53,296 nt of DNA from Clostridia bacterium (GCA_017503105.1 JAFVTS010000002.1:1-53296), one strand, 5' to 3'. Shown: positions 42,028 to 51,856, counted from the stretch's first letter. Translations and numbers: made by a program. Notes: generated from the sequence alone by a model not told the origin.

Positions 42028-44517
42028 ATGAAAAATTTTACCGTTGGAGGAATGAGCTGCGCGGCGTGCTCTGCAAGGGTCGAAAAGGCTGTCGGCTCGC
42101 TTGAAGGCGTCGAGAGCTGTTCTGTAAATCTTCTGACTTCATCTATGGCGGTCGAGGGTACGGCAAGCGACGAAAAGATAATAGAAGCGGTAGTGAGAGC
42201 GGGATATTCGGCAGCGGTCAAAGGCGCGCAGGCGAAGCCCTCGGAGGATGAGGACGCCCTTCGCGATAAAGAAACTCCGAAGCTTTTGAAAAGACTCATT
42301 GCTTCGCTTGTATTTTTACTCATTCTTATGTATTTTTCGATGGGGCATATGCTTTCGCTGCCTCTTCCGAGCGCGCTTTCTCAAAACGCGGCGGCGGTGG
42401 GGCTGATCCAGCTTCTTTTGTCGACAGCCGTGCTCGTGATAAATCAAAAATTCTTTATAAGCGGCACTCGTGCGCTCCTTTTGCGCGCTCCGAATATGGA
42501 CACGCTCGTGGCACTTGGCTCGGCGGCGTCCTACGGATACAGCGTGTACGGACTTTTCGGAATGCTCTTTGATGAAAAGAACGCGTCCGTCTATCTTCAC
42601 GACCTTTACTTTGAGTCGGCGGCAATGATACTCGTCTTGATAACGGTGGGGAAAACGCTTGAGTCGCTCGCAAAAGGACGTACGACGAACGCGATAAAAG
42701 GGCTGATGAAGCTCTCCCCGCGTGCGGCGACGGTCCTGCGCGACGGAAAAGAGGTGGAAATACCTACGGATGAAGTCGTTATAGGTGACGTTTTTACTTT
42801 GCGCCCGGGTGACAGTATTCCCGTCGACGGCGAGGTGATAGATGGAGAGAGTGCGGTCGATGAATCCACGCTCACGGGCGAAAGCCTTCCCTCGGAAAAG
42901 TCGGTCGGCGCAAAGGTCTTTGCGGCAACGATAAATAAATCGGGGTATCTTAAATGCCGTGCCACCTCCGTCGGAGAGGGAACGGCTATCGCGGGAATTA
43001 TAAAAATGGTATCGGACGCGGCGGCGACGAAAGCGCCGATAGCTAAGATAGCGGATAAGGTATCCGGCGTGTTCGTTCCGTTCGTTCTCGTCGCGGCTGT
43101 GCTAACGGGTGCGGTCTGGCTTATTTTGGATAAAAGCGTCGGGTTCTCTCTTGCCAGAGCCGTATCGGTCCTTGTTATAAGCTGTCCGTGTGCTCTCGGT
43201 CTTGCGACACCTGTTGCAATAATGGTGGGCAGCGGCGTTGGCGCGAAGAAAGGAATACTTTTCAAAAATGCTACGGCGCTTGAGGTGTCGGGCAAGGTCA
43301 AAAATATAGTACTTGACAAGACGGGCACGATAACCGAAGGCCACCCCCGTGTGACGGAAATGAGCACTTTCGGAGTAACTGAGGATGAACTTTTGCGCCT
43401 TAGTGCATCTCTTGAAGCATACAGCGAGCATCCGCTCGCCATAGCGGTGAGAGAGTATGCAGAGGAGAAGGGGATAAGCGTCTTCCCACCCGAGGGATTT
43501 GAAGCTGTGGCAGGCGGAGGCGTCCGTGCCCGCGTCGGCACCGAGGAACTCATCGGCGGAAGCCTAAAATTCATAAGCGAAAAAATAACGGTACCCGAGG
43601 AGGCTCTTTCGGTTTATGAAAAGTACGCAGCCGAAGGCAAAACGCCGATTTTCTTCGCAAAAGGCGAAAGGCTCGTCGGTATTATAGCAGTGCGAGATAC
43701 GGTAAAGCCCGATTCGCGCGCTGCAATAGCCGAAATGCGCAGAATGGGCGTTAAAGTAACGGTGCTTACGGGAGATAACGAACTCTCCGCACGCGCGATA
43801 GCTGCCGAGGTCGGTGCTGACAGCGTTATCGCGGGCGTTTTGCCCGACGGAAAGGAACGCGTTATTCGTGAGCTTTCGAAAGAAGGTGCCGTAATGATGG
43901 TGGGCGACGGAATAAACGACGCGCCCGCATTAACGCGCGCCGACGTCGGGGTTGCTATCGGCAGGGGCACCGACGTTGCAATAGATTCCGCAGACGTAGT
44001 GCTGACGAGAAGTACGCTTTCCGACGTGGTAGCCGCAGTAAAGCTCGGACGCGGCGTTTTGAGAAATATAAAACAAAATCTTTTCTGGGCGTTTTGCTAT
44101 AATATCGTCGGAATTCCTCTTGCCGCAGGCGCTTTTATATCGCTTTTCGGCTGGCAGATGAATCCTATGTTCGGGGCGGCAGCAATGAGCCTCTCAAGCT
44201 TCCTTGTCGTTACAAACGCCTTGCGCCTTAATTTTATCCGTCTCGGATACAGGGAGCGCATCTCCGTGCGCGAGCCCGAGGTCCTCTCTTCGGCGTCCGA
44301 TACGCAAACGGCACAGACGAGAATCTTTTCGGTAAAGGGAATGATGTGTCCGCACTGCGAGGCAAGAGTCAAAGCCGCGATAGAGGAACTTGACGGCGTG
44401 AGTGAGGTGAGTGCCGACCATAAAACGGGGCAGGTGTGCGTGAATTGTGACGCATTTGTGAAAGACGCCGATATTATATCCGAAATCGAGAACGCGGGCT
44501 ATAAAACGGTAGATTAG
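42028..44517 (+). CDS. copA: Copper-exporting P1B-type ATPase with HMA domains at both ends
   Basis: 829-aa membrane ATPase. The N-terminal HMA has GGMSCAACSARVEKA (Cys11, Cys14). The transport site SCPCALGLATPVAIMVG (Cys386, Cys388) is the CPC of Cu(I) pumps, with the actuator loop TGES and phosphorylation motif DKTGT (Asp430). MVGDGINDAPALTRADVG closes the ATP domain, and the YN and MxxSS sites of helices 7 and 8 are present (CYNIVGIPLAAG, MSLSS). Unusually a second HMA (KGMMCPHCEARVKAA, Cys774 and Cys777) follows the last helix. That domain resembles the small HMA protein at 3650-3910. It exports Cu(I) from the cytoplasm. GGAG lies upstream of ATG 42028; single-gene unit. Confidence 0.95.
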   Translation: MKNFTVGGMSCAACSARVEKAVGSLEGVESCSVNLLTSSMAVEGTASDEKIIEAVVRAGYSAAVKGAQAKPSEDEDALRDKETPKLLKRLIASLVFLLILMYFSMGHMLSLPLPSALSQNAAAVGLIQLLLSTAVLVINQKFFISGTRALLLRAPNMDTLVALGSAASYGYSVYGLFGMLFDEKNASVYLHDLYFESAAMILVLITVGKTLESLAKGRTTNAIKGLMKLSPRAATVLRDGKEVEIPTDEVVIGDVFTLRPGDSIPVDGEVIDGESAVDESTLTGESLPSEKSVGAKVFAATINKSGYLKCRATSVGEGTAIAGIIKMVSDAAATKAPIAKIADKVSGVFVPFVLVAAVLTGAVWLILDKSVGFSLARAVSVLVISCPCALGLATPVAIMVGSGVGAKKGILFKNATALEVSGKVKNIVLDKTGTITEGHPRVTEMSTFGVTEDELLRLSASLEAYSEHPLAIAVREYAEEKGISVFPPEGFEAVAGGGVRARVGTEELIGGSLKFISEKITVPEEALSVYEKYAAEGKTPIFFAKGERLVGIIAVRDTVKPDSRAAIAEMRRMGVKVTVLTGDNELSARAIAAEVGADSVIAGVLPDGKERVIRELSKEGAVMMVGDGINDAPALTRADVGVAIGRGTDVAIDSADVVLTRSTLSDVVAAVKLGRGVLRNIKQNLFWAFCYNIVGIPLAAGAFISLFGWQMNPMFGAAAMSLSSFLVVTNALRLNFIRLGYRERISVREPEVLSSASDTQTAQTRIFSVKGMMCPHCEARVKAAIEELDGVSEVSADHKTGQVCVNCDAFVKDADIISEIENAGYKTVD

Positions 44518-44531
44518 TCCCACCCCGTGTG

Positions 44532-44574
44532 AAAAAAAGCGAAGAGAAGGTCAAACCTACTCTTCGCTTTTTTT
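44532..44574 (+). terminator. Terminator after copA
   Basis: AAAAAAAGCGAAGAG at 44532-44546 and CTCTTCGCTTTTTTT at 44560-44574 pair perfectly across a 13-base loop. Confidence 0.93.
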
Positions 44575-44723
44575 GCTGCTCTTAAGTAAAATATAGTTTA
44601 CTTTTTTGCAAAAACGCTCCCGAATATGAAGGCGAAAAACGCTTTTTTGCGACTCTGTGTAACCGTATAACGGCAAGAGCGGGGGGACGGTGAAAATAAG
44701 ATGATATTTTTGCCACCGCTCGG

Positions 44724-44752
44724 TTGACTTTTCCTCGTCGGTATGGTATAAT
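44724..44752 (+). promoter_or_regulatory. trkA promoter
   Basis: TTGACT at 44724-44729 and TATAAT at 44747-44752, 17-base spacer. The region upstream, 44575-44723, has no recognised riboswitch. Confidence 0.82.
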
Positions 44753-44809
44753 TATAAAATAGAATAATATCTCTTTTATTTTCTTTTTTAGAAAAGGTGG
44801 AGTGTGAAT

Positions 44810-46165
44810 ATGAAAATTATAATTATCGGTCTTGGTACGGTCGGAAGAACCATCTTGAAAACTCTTTCGAGCGAAGAGCATACCGTTACCATAATTGACG
44901 ATGACAAGGATAAGGTCGATGCTCTTATAGCAAAATACGACGTTTTCGGCGTTGTCGGAAACGGAGCTTGCAAGGATATTCAAAAAGAGGCAAAAATGCG
45001 CGAGGCGGATCTCGCAATAGCCTTGACGCACAGCGACGAGCTTAACGTTTTCGCTTGCCTCGTCGCGAAGAAGCTCGGAGCAAAAAATACCATCGCAAGA
45101 GTGCGCAATCCTGCTTACAGAACGCAGATAATGGAGATGAAGGACGAGCTCGGCATATCTATGATAGTCAATCCCGAGCTTGAAACGTCGGAGGAAATAT
45201 TCAACAGGATAAACCTTCCGTCCGTCTCTCAGATAGAGCATTTTGCAAACGGAAGAGCTCTGCTCGTTGAAATTCCTGTAGAGGGGAACTGCTCTCTCAT
45301 CGGTGAAACGCTTATCTCTATTGGAAAAAAGCTTAATTCAAAGGTTCTTATCTGCGCCGTGCAAAGGGGAGACGAGGTCTTTATTCCCACGGGTAATTTC
45401 GTCATAGCGAGGGGCGACAGAGTTCATTTCACCTCGGACGCAAATTCCCTCGGCGATTTTCTCGCGGAGATAAACGTCGTCAACTCACCGCTCAAAAAGA
45501 TAATGATAGTGGGAGGCGGAAGAACGTCCTTCTACCTTGCCGAGGCTCTTTCTAAAAAGAAATATAAGGTTCGCATTATAGAAAGCAATAAATCCGTTGC
45601 GGAGGGGCTTGCCGACAGCCTTCCTAAAGTCACGGTCGTCCACGGAAACGGAACCAGACACGAGATCCTTCTTGAAGAGGGTATCGAGGCTATGGACGCC
45701 TTCGTCGCGCTTACCGACGTCGACGAGGAGAATATGATAGTTTCGATGTTCGCGAATAAAATGAACGTCAAAAAATCCATAACTCTTATCAAGAGCGACG
45801 ATCTTTACGAGATGCTCGGCGAGCTCGGTATCGACAACACCGTTTCTCCAAAGGATATAGTCGCAAACAGGATCATAAGCTACGTAAGAGCTCTTGCCAA
45901 TAAGCGCGGAAGTAACGTTCTGACTCTCCACCGCCTTGTAAACAATACGGTTGAGGCAGTCGAGTTCGCGGCGAAGAAGCACGAGCGTATTTATAACAAG
46001 CCCCTGCGTGAGCTTCACATAAAGGATAATTGCCTTATAGCTTGCATCATAAGAGATCACGAGGTCATAATTCCCGACGGAAACTCTGCGATAATGCTCG
46101 GTGATAACGTTATAGTGGTAACGACGCACAAGAATTTTGACGATCTTACCGACATAATAGATTAA
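44810..46165 (+). CDS. trkA: Trk potassium uptake regulatory subunit TrkA
   Basis: 451-aa peripheral subunit that gates the K+ channel-like TrkH. It is a tandem of two RCK units: the first nucleotide-binding domain begins MKIIIIGLGTVGRTIL and ends with TrkA_C near residue 220; the second begins KKIMIVGGGRTSFYLAEALS, again followed by TrkA_C (NRIISYVRALANKRGSNVL onward). Both bind NAD(H) or ATP. ATG 44810 is preferred to GTG 44804 given AAGGTGG at 44794-44800. trkH begins 11 bases after the stop. Confidence 0.95.
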   Translation: MKIIIIGLGTVGRTILKTLSSEEHTVTIIDDDKDKVDALIAKYDVFGVVGNGACKDIQKEAKMREADLAIALTHSDELNVFACLVAKKLGAKNTIARVRNPAYRTQIMEMKDELGISMIVNPELETSEEIFNRINLPSVSQIEHFANGRALLVEIPVEGNCSLIGETLISIGKKLNSKVLICAVQRGDEVFIPTGNFVIARGDRVHFTSDANSLGDFLAEINVVNSPLKKIMIVGGGRTSFYLAEALSKKKYKVRIIESNKSVAEGLADSLPKVTVVHGNGTRHEILLEEGIEAMDAFVALTDVDEENMIVSMFANKMNVKKSITLIKSDDLYEMLGELGIDNTVSPKDIVANRIISYVRALANKRGSNVLTLHRLVNNTVEAVEFAAKKHERIYNKPLRELHIKDNCLIACIIRDHEVIIPDGNSAIMLGDNVIVVTTHKNFDDLTDIID

Positions 46166-46176
46166 GGTGAATTTGT

Positions 46177-47718
46177 ATGAATTATAAAAAACTCGGGAAG
46201 ATCCTCGGCAAGATTATGATACTTGAAGGGGTCCTGATGATCTTCCCGCTTATAGTAAGCATTATTTACAAAGAAGGCTTCCAGAATATTTTTGCGTTCT
46301 CCGTGCCTATCTTCCTTCTGTTTCTTTCGGGAGCGCTTTTGCAGATACCTAAACCGAAGAGGGAGACCTTCTATCAAAAGGAGGGCTTTGCCTTAACGGC
46401 AATGGTGTGGATAGTGATGGCGCTGTTCGGGGCTTTGCCGTTCGTTATAAACCGTGAGATCCCAAACTACATAAACGCTCTTTTCGAGATAATGTCGGGC
46501 TTCACTACTACGGGTGCCAGCATTGTCGAGGACGTCACCGCGCTATCGCACTCCTCTTTGTTCTGGCGAAGCTTCTCGCACTGGATCGGAGGTATGGGAA
46601 TACTCGTCTTCGTCCTTATTTTCATTCCCGAGAGCAACGACGGCTCGTCGATGCACCTCCTTCGCGCGGAGAGCCCCGGACCTCAGGTCGGAAAGATTGT
46701 TTCAAAGATGAAGGTCACCGCAAGGATCCTTTACCTTATCTACCTTGGGCTCACCGTGCTTGAGGTTCTGATGCTTATGCTCGACGATCCCATCCCCGGA
46801 TACGAGGGGGAACAGTTCTTCCACAGTCTGCTCGCAGCCTTCGGATGCGCGGGCACGGGAGGATTCGGCTTTATTCCGAACAGTATGGAGCTCTTTAATC
46901 CCTTCTCTCAGTACGTTATGGCGACGTTTCTGATACTCTTCGGATGCAACTTCAGTCTTTATTACCTTCTTCTTATAGGACAGGTCAAGGCTGTATTTAA
47001 GAGCGAGGAATTTAAAACGTATTTTATTATAGTTGCGGCGTCCGTTGCTTTGATATTTATGAGCCTTGTCGCGCGTTTTGACGCCTTTCCGCAAAATTAC
47101 ACGACCGAGGAGGCGTTCAGGCATTCTTATTTCCAGGTCGCTTCCATTATAACCACGGCGGGATTTTCGACGACTGACTTTAACGCCTGGCCGATGATCG
47201 CGACGATGGTCCTTTTCGTGCTGATGTTTATGGGCGCTATGGCGGGCTCGACTGCCGGCGGAATCAAGACTTCAAGATTCGTTATCGCGATCAAGGGCTT
47301 TTATATAAACGTAAGAAAGCTCATAAATCCGAGATACGTTCCGAAGGTGAAATTCGAGGGCAAAACGCTTGAAGAAAAAACGGTGAACGACGTTTATTCC
47401 TTCTGTACGCTTTATTTCTTCATTCTTGTAGCCACGGTATTCGTGCTGTCCTTCGATTCCGTATGCGGCACGACCGTTACGGTGGTGTCAGACGCTGGGA
47501 CTTACACGGTCGAGCACGGATTCTTAAGCAATTTCTCGGCAACTCTTTCCTGCATATCGAACATAGGCCCCGGCTTTGAAGCCGTTGGCCCGTACGCAAG
47601 CTTTGCGGGCTTCAATCCGTTCTCTAAGGTGATTCTGACGCTTACGATGCTCATAGGCAGACTTGAGATATTGCCCGTGCTTATACTCTTCAGTCCGAGA
47701 ACGTGGACGAAGGTATGA
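46177..47718 (+). CDS. trkH: Trk/Ktr potassium transporter membrane subunit
   Basis: 513-aa membrane subunit with four M1-P-M2 repeats. Selectivity-loop regions read MSGFTTTGASIVEDV, GCAGTGGFGFIPNSM, ITTAGFSTTDFNAWP and SNIGPGFEAVGP, consistent with the TrkH pore glycines. The stretch FMGAMAGSTAGGIKTSRF is the family signature in helix M2. AAGGTGA precedes ATG 46177. With TrkA it forms a K+ uptake system used for osmotic control. The aldehyde dehydrogenase starts 19 bases downstream, with no terminator between. Confidence 0.95.
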   Translation: MNYKKLGKILGKIMILEGVLMIFPLIVSIIYKEGFQNIFAFSVPIFLLFLSGALLQIPKPKRETFYQKEGFALTAMVWIVMALFGALPFVINREIPNYINALFEIMSGFTTTGASIVEDVTALSHSSLFWRSFSHWIGGMGILVFVLIFIPESNDGSSMHLLRAESPGPQVGKIVSKMKVTARILYLIYLGLTVLEVLMLMLDDPIPGYEGEQFFHSLLAAFGCAGTGGFGFIPNSMELFNPFSQYVMATFLILFGCNFSLYYLLLIGQVKAVFKSEEFKTYFIIVAASVALIFMSLVARFDAFPQNYTTEEAFRHSYFQVASIITTAGFSTTDFNAWPMIATMVLFVLMFMGAMAGSTAGGIKTSRFVIAIKGFYINVRKLINPRYVPKVKFEGKTLEEKTVNDVYSFCTLYFFILVATVFVLSFDSVCGTTVTVVSDAGTYTVEHGFLSNFSATLSCISNIGPGFEAVGPYASFAGFNPFSKVILTLTMLIGRLEILPVLILFSPRTWTKV

Positions 47719-47737
47719 TCTCATATCGGAGAAAAAT

Positions 47738-49120
47738 ATGACGAGCAGTGAAATAAGTGCCCTTCTTGACGGGCAAAGAAAATATTACGCGAGCGGTGCC
47801 ACAATACCCGTGAAGTTCCGAATAGAGCAGCTGAAAAAGCTCTATTCCTCGGTAAAGGCGCACGCTGATGAAATAAGCGACGCGCTTATGGCGGATCTTG
47901 GCAAGAGCCGTCACGAGAGCTTCCTTTGCGAGATCGGACTTTCGCTCTCCGAGATCGGATATATGATAAAGCACGTGAAGAAATTCGCGCGTCCAAAAAA
48001 AGTTCGCACGCCCTTGGCGCAGTTCGCGGCAAAAAGCTTCACTCAAGCCGTGCCGTACGGAAATACGCTTATTATGAGCCCGTGGAACTATCCGTTTTTG
48101 TTGACCGTCGACCCGCTTGCAACGGCTATCGCCGCGGGAAACACCGCCATAGTAAAGCCGAGCGCGTATTCGCCGAACACGTCACGCGTTATCGAAAAAA
48201 TAGTAGCGGAGTGCTTCTCTTCCGAGTACGTTTGCGTTGTGACGGGCGGCAGAGAAGAGAACAGCGCCCTTCTTCTTCAAAAATTCGATATGGTATTCTT
48301 TACCGGCAGTCAGGCGGTCGGTAAGGAGGTCCTCAGAAAATGCGCGGAGCATCTTACCCCCGCCGTGCTTGAGCTTGGCGGCAAAAGCCCTTGCATAGTC
48401 GACAAAAGCGCCGATATAAAGCTCGCCGCGAGGCGTATAGTTTTCGGAAAATATCTTAACTGCGGTCAGACCTGCGTTGCTCCCGATTATATCCTCTGCG
48501 AAAGCTCTGTGAAGGATAGCTTCATCAAAGAGGCGGTGAACGAGATAAAGCGTCAGTACGGCGAAAGACCGCTTGAAAATCCCGATTACGGGAAGATAAT
48601 AAACGAAAAGCATTTTGACCGTCTTATCGGACTTATAGACCGAGAGAAGGTCGTCTTTGGCGGCGAGACCGATGCCGATGCTTGTCGCATTGCTCCGACG
48701 GTTATGGACGGCGTTACCAACGACGACGCCGTAATGGGCGAGGAGATCTTCGGCCCCATTATGCCGATTCTCACCTTTGACGATTTTGACGCGCTTGTTA
48801 CGGAGCTTAAAGCAAAGGATAAGCCTCTTGCGCTTTATCTTTTCACGAATAATAAGAAGCAGATCGAGCGAGTGACGAAAGAGCTTTCCTTCGGCGGCGG
48901 ATGCATAAACGACGTTATCATCCACTTGGCAACGAGCAATATGGGCTTTGGCGGTGTTGGCGAGAGCGGAATGGGCGCCTATCACGGAAGGGTCGGCTTC
49001 GACGCTTTCTCACACACGAAATCCATCGTAAACAAAAGGACGTGGATAGACCTTCCCATACGCTATCAACCATATAAAAGCAAGTTATATAAGAAGCTTG
49101 CAAAATTTTTCTTGAAATAA
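47738..49120 (+). CDS. Aldehyde dehydrogenase, class 3-like (YwdH/ALDH3 type)
   Basis: 460-aa NAD(P)-dependent enzyme that oxidises aldehydes to acids. The length is short, as in the ALDH3 group. Motifs are SPWNYPFLLTVDPLATAIAA (cofactor cleft), FTGSQAVGKEV, LELGGKSPCIVD with the catalytic Glu, and NCGQTCVAPDYIL with the nucleophilic Cys. The C-terminal FGGVGESGMGAYHGRVGF is also diagnostic. ALDH3 enzymes usually act on medium or long aliphatic or aromatic aldehydes. The start is ATG 47738 after GGAGA; an upstream in-frame extension reaches into trkH and was rejected. Confidence 0.92.
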   Translation: MTSSEISALLDGQRKYYASGATIPVKFRIEQLKKLYSSVKAHADEISDALMADLGKSRHESFLCEIGLSLSEIGYMIKHVKKFARPKKVRTPLAQFAAKSFTQAVPYGNTLIMSPWNYPFLLTVDPLATAIAAGNTAIVKPSAYSPNTSRVIEKIVAECFSSEYVCVVTGGREENSALLLQKFDMVFFTGSQAVGKEVLRKCAEHLTPAVLELGGKSPCIVDKSADIKLAARRIVFGKYLNCGQTCVAPDYILCESSVKDSFIKEAVNEIKRQYGERPLENPDYGKIINEKHFDRLIGLIDREKVVFGGETDADACRIAPTVMDGVTNDDAVMGEEIFGPIMPILTFDDFDALVTELKAKDKPLALYLFTNNKKQIERVTKELSFGGGCINDVIIHLATSNMGFGGVGESGMGAYHGRVGFDAFSHTKSIVNKRTWIDLPIRYQPYKSKLYKKLAKFFLK

Positions 49121-49150
49121 AATAAAATTAATTTAAAGGAGCTTATAACT

Positions 49151-50167
49151 ATGAAAATGTTATCCCCCGAACTTCACAGCGCACCTTGCATCAAAAAATT
49201 CGAGAAGCCCGTTCTTACGAAGGACGATGCTCCGTACGATGCGTCGCTTATCTTCAACGCCGGCGTAGCAAAGTATAACGGACAGTACGTAATGGTATTC
49301 AGAAACGATTACGGCCCCACCGAGCAGAATTATCCCGAAAAAAGATTTAAGACCTCTGTCGGCTTTGCGACGAGCGATGACGGAATCAATTGGCGCATTC
49401 GCGAAACGACGATCTTTGACAGCAAAGACGTTCTCCCCACCGATGAATTGATCCGCCTTTACGATCCGAGAATAACTGTGATCGAAGGAAAACCTTATCT
49501 TTGTATGGCGATGGACACTCACCACGGCGTTCGCGGCTGCATCGCTGAGATCGATGAAAACTTCGAGCGGATAAACATAATCAGCGCGTCGGCTCCCGAC
49601 AACAGAAATATGGTTCTTTTCCCCGAGAAGATAAACGGAAAGTACGTTCGTCTTGAAAGACCGTTCCCCGTATATTCAAGAGGCGGAAAGGACAGATTCG
49701 ACCTTTGGCTCTCTACCTCGCCCGACCTCGTTTATTGGGGCGAAACGGAGCTCGTTTTAGCGGTAGAGGACGTTCCGTTTGCGAACGATAAGATCGGCCC
49801 TGCCGCTCCTCCCATAAAGACGGATAAGGGTTGGTTGACCACGTTCCACTCCGTTGACAGAGATGAAACTCGCGGAAAGAACGGATGGGAGAAGACGTGG
49901 AAGAAGAGATACTGCGCAGGTATTATGCTTCTTGACCTCGAGGACCCCACAAAGGTTGTCGGTATGAGCAAGTTGCCCCTCATAGCTCCCGAAACTTACT
50001 ACGAAACCGAGTACGGCTTCCGTCAGCACGTTATCTTCCCCGGCGGAATGATTCTTGAGCCCGATGGCGAGGTTAAGATATATTACGGCGCTTCCGACAC
50101 CGTCGAGTGCCTTGCCACCGCAAAGCTTGACGATCTTATAGCTCTGTGCACGGAGAAGAGAAAGTGA
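49151..50167 (+). CDS. Glycoside hydrolase family 130 phosphorylase
   Basis: 338-aa cytosolic protein of GH130, inverting phosphorylases that split beta-mannosides to mannose-1-phosphate (for example mannosyl-glucose or beta-1,4-mannooligosaccharides). Family motifs: SLIFNAGVAKYNGQYVMVFR, SDDGINWR, IRLYDPRITVIEGKPYLCMA with the catalytic Asp, YVRLERPFPVYS, and GPAAPPIKTDKGWLTTFHSV. The HVIFPGGMI end and YYGASD follow. AAAGGAG precedes ATG 49151. The next gene, a phosphohexomutase, starts at its stop codon (TGATG overlap), and would convert the released hexose-1-phosphate; this pairing supports a phosphorylase. Exact linkage specificity is unknown. Confidence 0.9.
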   Translation: MKMLSPELHSAPCIKKFEKPVLTKDDAPYDASLIFNAGVAKYNGQYVMVFRNDYGPTEQNYPEKRFKTSVGFATSDDGINWRIRETTIFDSKDVLPTDELIRLYDPRITVIEGKPYLCMAMDTHHGVRGCIAEIDENFERINIISASAPDNRNMVLFPEKINGKYVRLERPFPVYSRGGKDRFDLWLSTSPDLVYWGETELVLAVEDVPFANDKIGPAAPPIKTDKGWLTTFHSVDRDETRGKNGWEKTWKKRYCAGIMLLDLEDPTKVVGMSKLPLIAPETYYETEYGFRQHVIFPGGMILEPDGEVKIYYGASDTVECLATAKLDDLIALCTEKRK

Positions 50168-51846
50168 TGAAAAGAAACTATAAAGCTATTTACGAGGAAT
50201 GGCTTTGTGCCGCAACCGACGCTGAAGTAAAAGCAGAGCTTCTTTCTATGGATGAGACGGAAGTGGAGAACGCCTTCTTCTCCGAGCTTGAGTTCGGAAC
50301 GGGTGGCCTTCGCGGAATTATGGCGGCAGGCACCAACAAAATGAACGTTTACACGGTTGCGAAAGCTACGCGCGGACTCGGTAAATATATTTTATCGAAG
50401 CTCGCGGACTGTAAAAAGGTCGCGATAGGCTACGATTCTCGAAATTATTCCGAACGTTTCGCAAAGCTTGCGGCGGCAATACTTGCCGATATGGGTATAA
50501 AGGTTTATATCTGGCGTGAGCTTTTGCCGACTCCTATGCTGTCCTACGCCGTAAGGTCGATCGGCTGTTCCGTCGGCGTTATGCTTACTGCATCGCACAA
50601 CCCCGCGGAGTATAACGGATATAAAGTCTATCGCGCTGACGGATGCCAGATAACCGAAGAGGCTGCTCGTGATATATCCGACTTTATTTCAAAGGAGAGC
50701 ACCTTCAAGGAAGGGGCTGACCCCGATTTTGAGGCGCTCTTGACCTCGGGAAGCATAGAGTATATCTCCGAGGACGTCTACGAGGCTTATATTGCCGACG
50801 TTATGAAAAACTCGCTCGTAGACCGCGAAATTGCCGTGGCTCAGCCGACGGTCGTTTATACTCCCTTGAACGGCACGGGCAGGCGTCCTGTGCTTGACGT
50901 TCTGGCAAGACGCGGCTTTAAAAAGGTCAGCACCGTGCCCGAGCAGACTTTTGCCGACGGCAATTTCCCGACCTGCCCATACCCCAACCCCGAAAGACCC
51001 GAGGCGATGAAGCTCGGTCTTGAATATGCTGAAAAAATCGGAGCGGATATTATGCTTGCGACCGATCCCGACTGTGACAGAGTGGGCGTCGGCGCTCGTA
51101 CGCCCGACGGCGGATACGCTCTTCTCACGGGTAATGAGATAGGGCTCCTCCTTCTTGAGTTTATATGCGAGAGAAGGCGTGCACTCGGTATTATGCCGAA
51201 AAACCCCGTTGTCGTCAAAACCGTCGTTACCACCGACGTCGCCCCGAAAATAGCCGAGAATTACGGCGCGAGTATGGCTGACGTTCTCACGGGATTTAAG
51301 TATATCGGAGAATATATAGGCTCTTTGGAGTCGCAGGGCAAAGAAGGGGACTTTATCTTCGGATTTGAGGAAAGCTGCGGATACCTTACCTCGGGTTACG
51401 TAAGAGATAAGGACGGCGTTCTCGCCGCAATGCTCATCTGCGAGCTTGCATCGTATCACGCAGCGAACGGCAGGAGCGTTTGCGAAGCACTTGCAAATAT
51501 TTACGAGAAGTACGGCTACTGTAAAAGCTCGCTTCGCACCTATACCTTCGACGGGCCTAAGGGCTTTTCCAATATGCAGGCAATTATGCAAAAGCTTCGC
51601 TCGGAAATTCAAAGCTTCGGCGGGCTTAGCGTAGAAAGCGTTCTTGATTTCAAGGACGGAATTATGGGTCTTCCGCCGTCCGACGTTATAAAATTCCTGC
51701 TCGCGGGCAATTCTACTCTCGTTGTCCGCCCGTCGGGAACGGAGCCGAAGCTCAAGGTATATTTCTCCACTACCGCGCAAAACGAAAAAGAAGCAAGCGC
51801 CCTTACGGACGCCATCGCAAAGGATATAGAGAGTTATATTTTGTAA
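50167..51846 (+). CDS. Phosphoglucomutase/phosphomannomutase
   Basis: 559-aa alpha-D-phosphohexomutase that interconverts hexose-1- and -6-phosphates. The phosphoserine is in MLTASHNPAEYNGYKVY (Ser143), the metal loop in ATDPDCDRVGVG (Asp300, 302, 304), the sugar loop in GFEESCGYLTSGYVRDKDG and the phosphate-binding loop in RPSGTEPKLKVYF. The length matches the Gram-positive PgcA/PGM2 group. ATG 50167 overlaps the GH130 stop by one base. It is the last gene before the bidirectional terminator at 51857. It may serve Man-1-P from the GH130 enzyme and general Glc-1-P metabolism. Confidence 0.95.
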   Translation: MKRNYKAIYEEWLCAATDAEVKAELLSMDETEVENAFFSELEFGTGGLRGIMAAGTNKMNVYTVAKATRGLGKYILSKLADCKKVAIGYDSRNYSERFAKLAAAILADMGIKVYIWRELLPTPMLSYAVRSIGCSVGVMLTASHNPAEYNGYKVYRADGCQITEEAARDISDFISKESTFKEGADPDFEALLTSGSIEYISEDVYEAYIADVMKNSLVDREIAVAQPTVVYTPLNGTGRRPVLDVLARRGFKKVSTVPEQTFADGNFPTCPYPNPERPEAMKLGLEYAEKIGADIMLATDPDCDRVGVGARTPDGGYALLTGNEIGLLLLEFICERRRALGIMPKNPVVVKTVVTTDVAPKIAENYGASMADVLTGFKYIGEYIGSLESQGKEGDFIFGFEESCGYLTSGYVRDKDGVLAAMLICELASYHAANGRSVCEALANIYEKYGYCKSSLRTYTFDGPKGFSNMQAIMQKLRSEIQSFGGLSVESVLDFKDGIMGLPPSDVIKFLLAGNSTLVVRPSGTEPKLKVYFSTTAQNEKEASALTDAIAKDIESYIL

Positions 51847-51856
51847 AATTAAAACG

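Noticed and set aside
44575-44809. Cyclic di-AMP (ydaO-type) riboswitch ahead of trkA
   Set aside because: The region is too short after the promoter and lacks the conserved core motifs.
44582-45241. Minus-strand 219-codon frame before trkA
   Set aside because: It overlaps the trkA promoter and start on the opposite strand and has no recognisable features.
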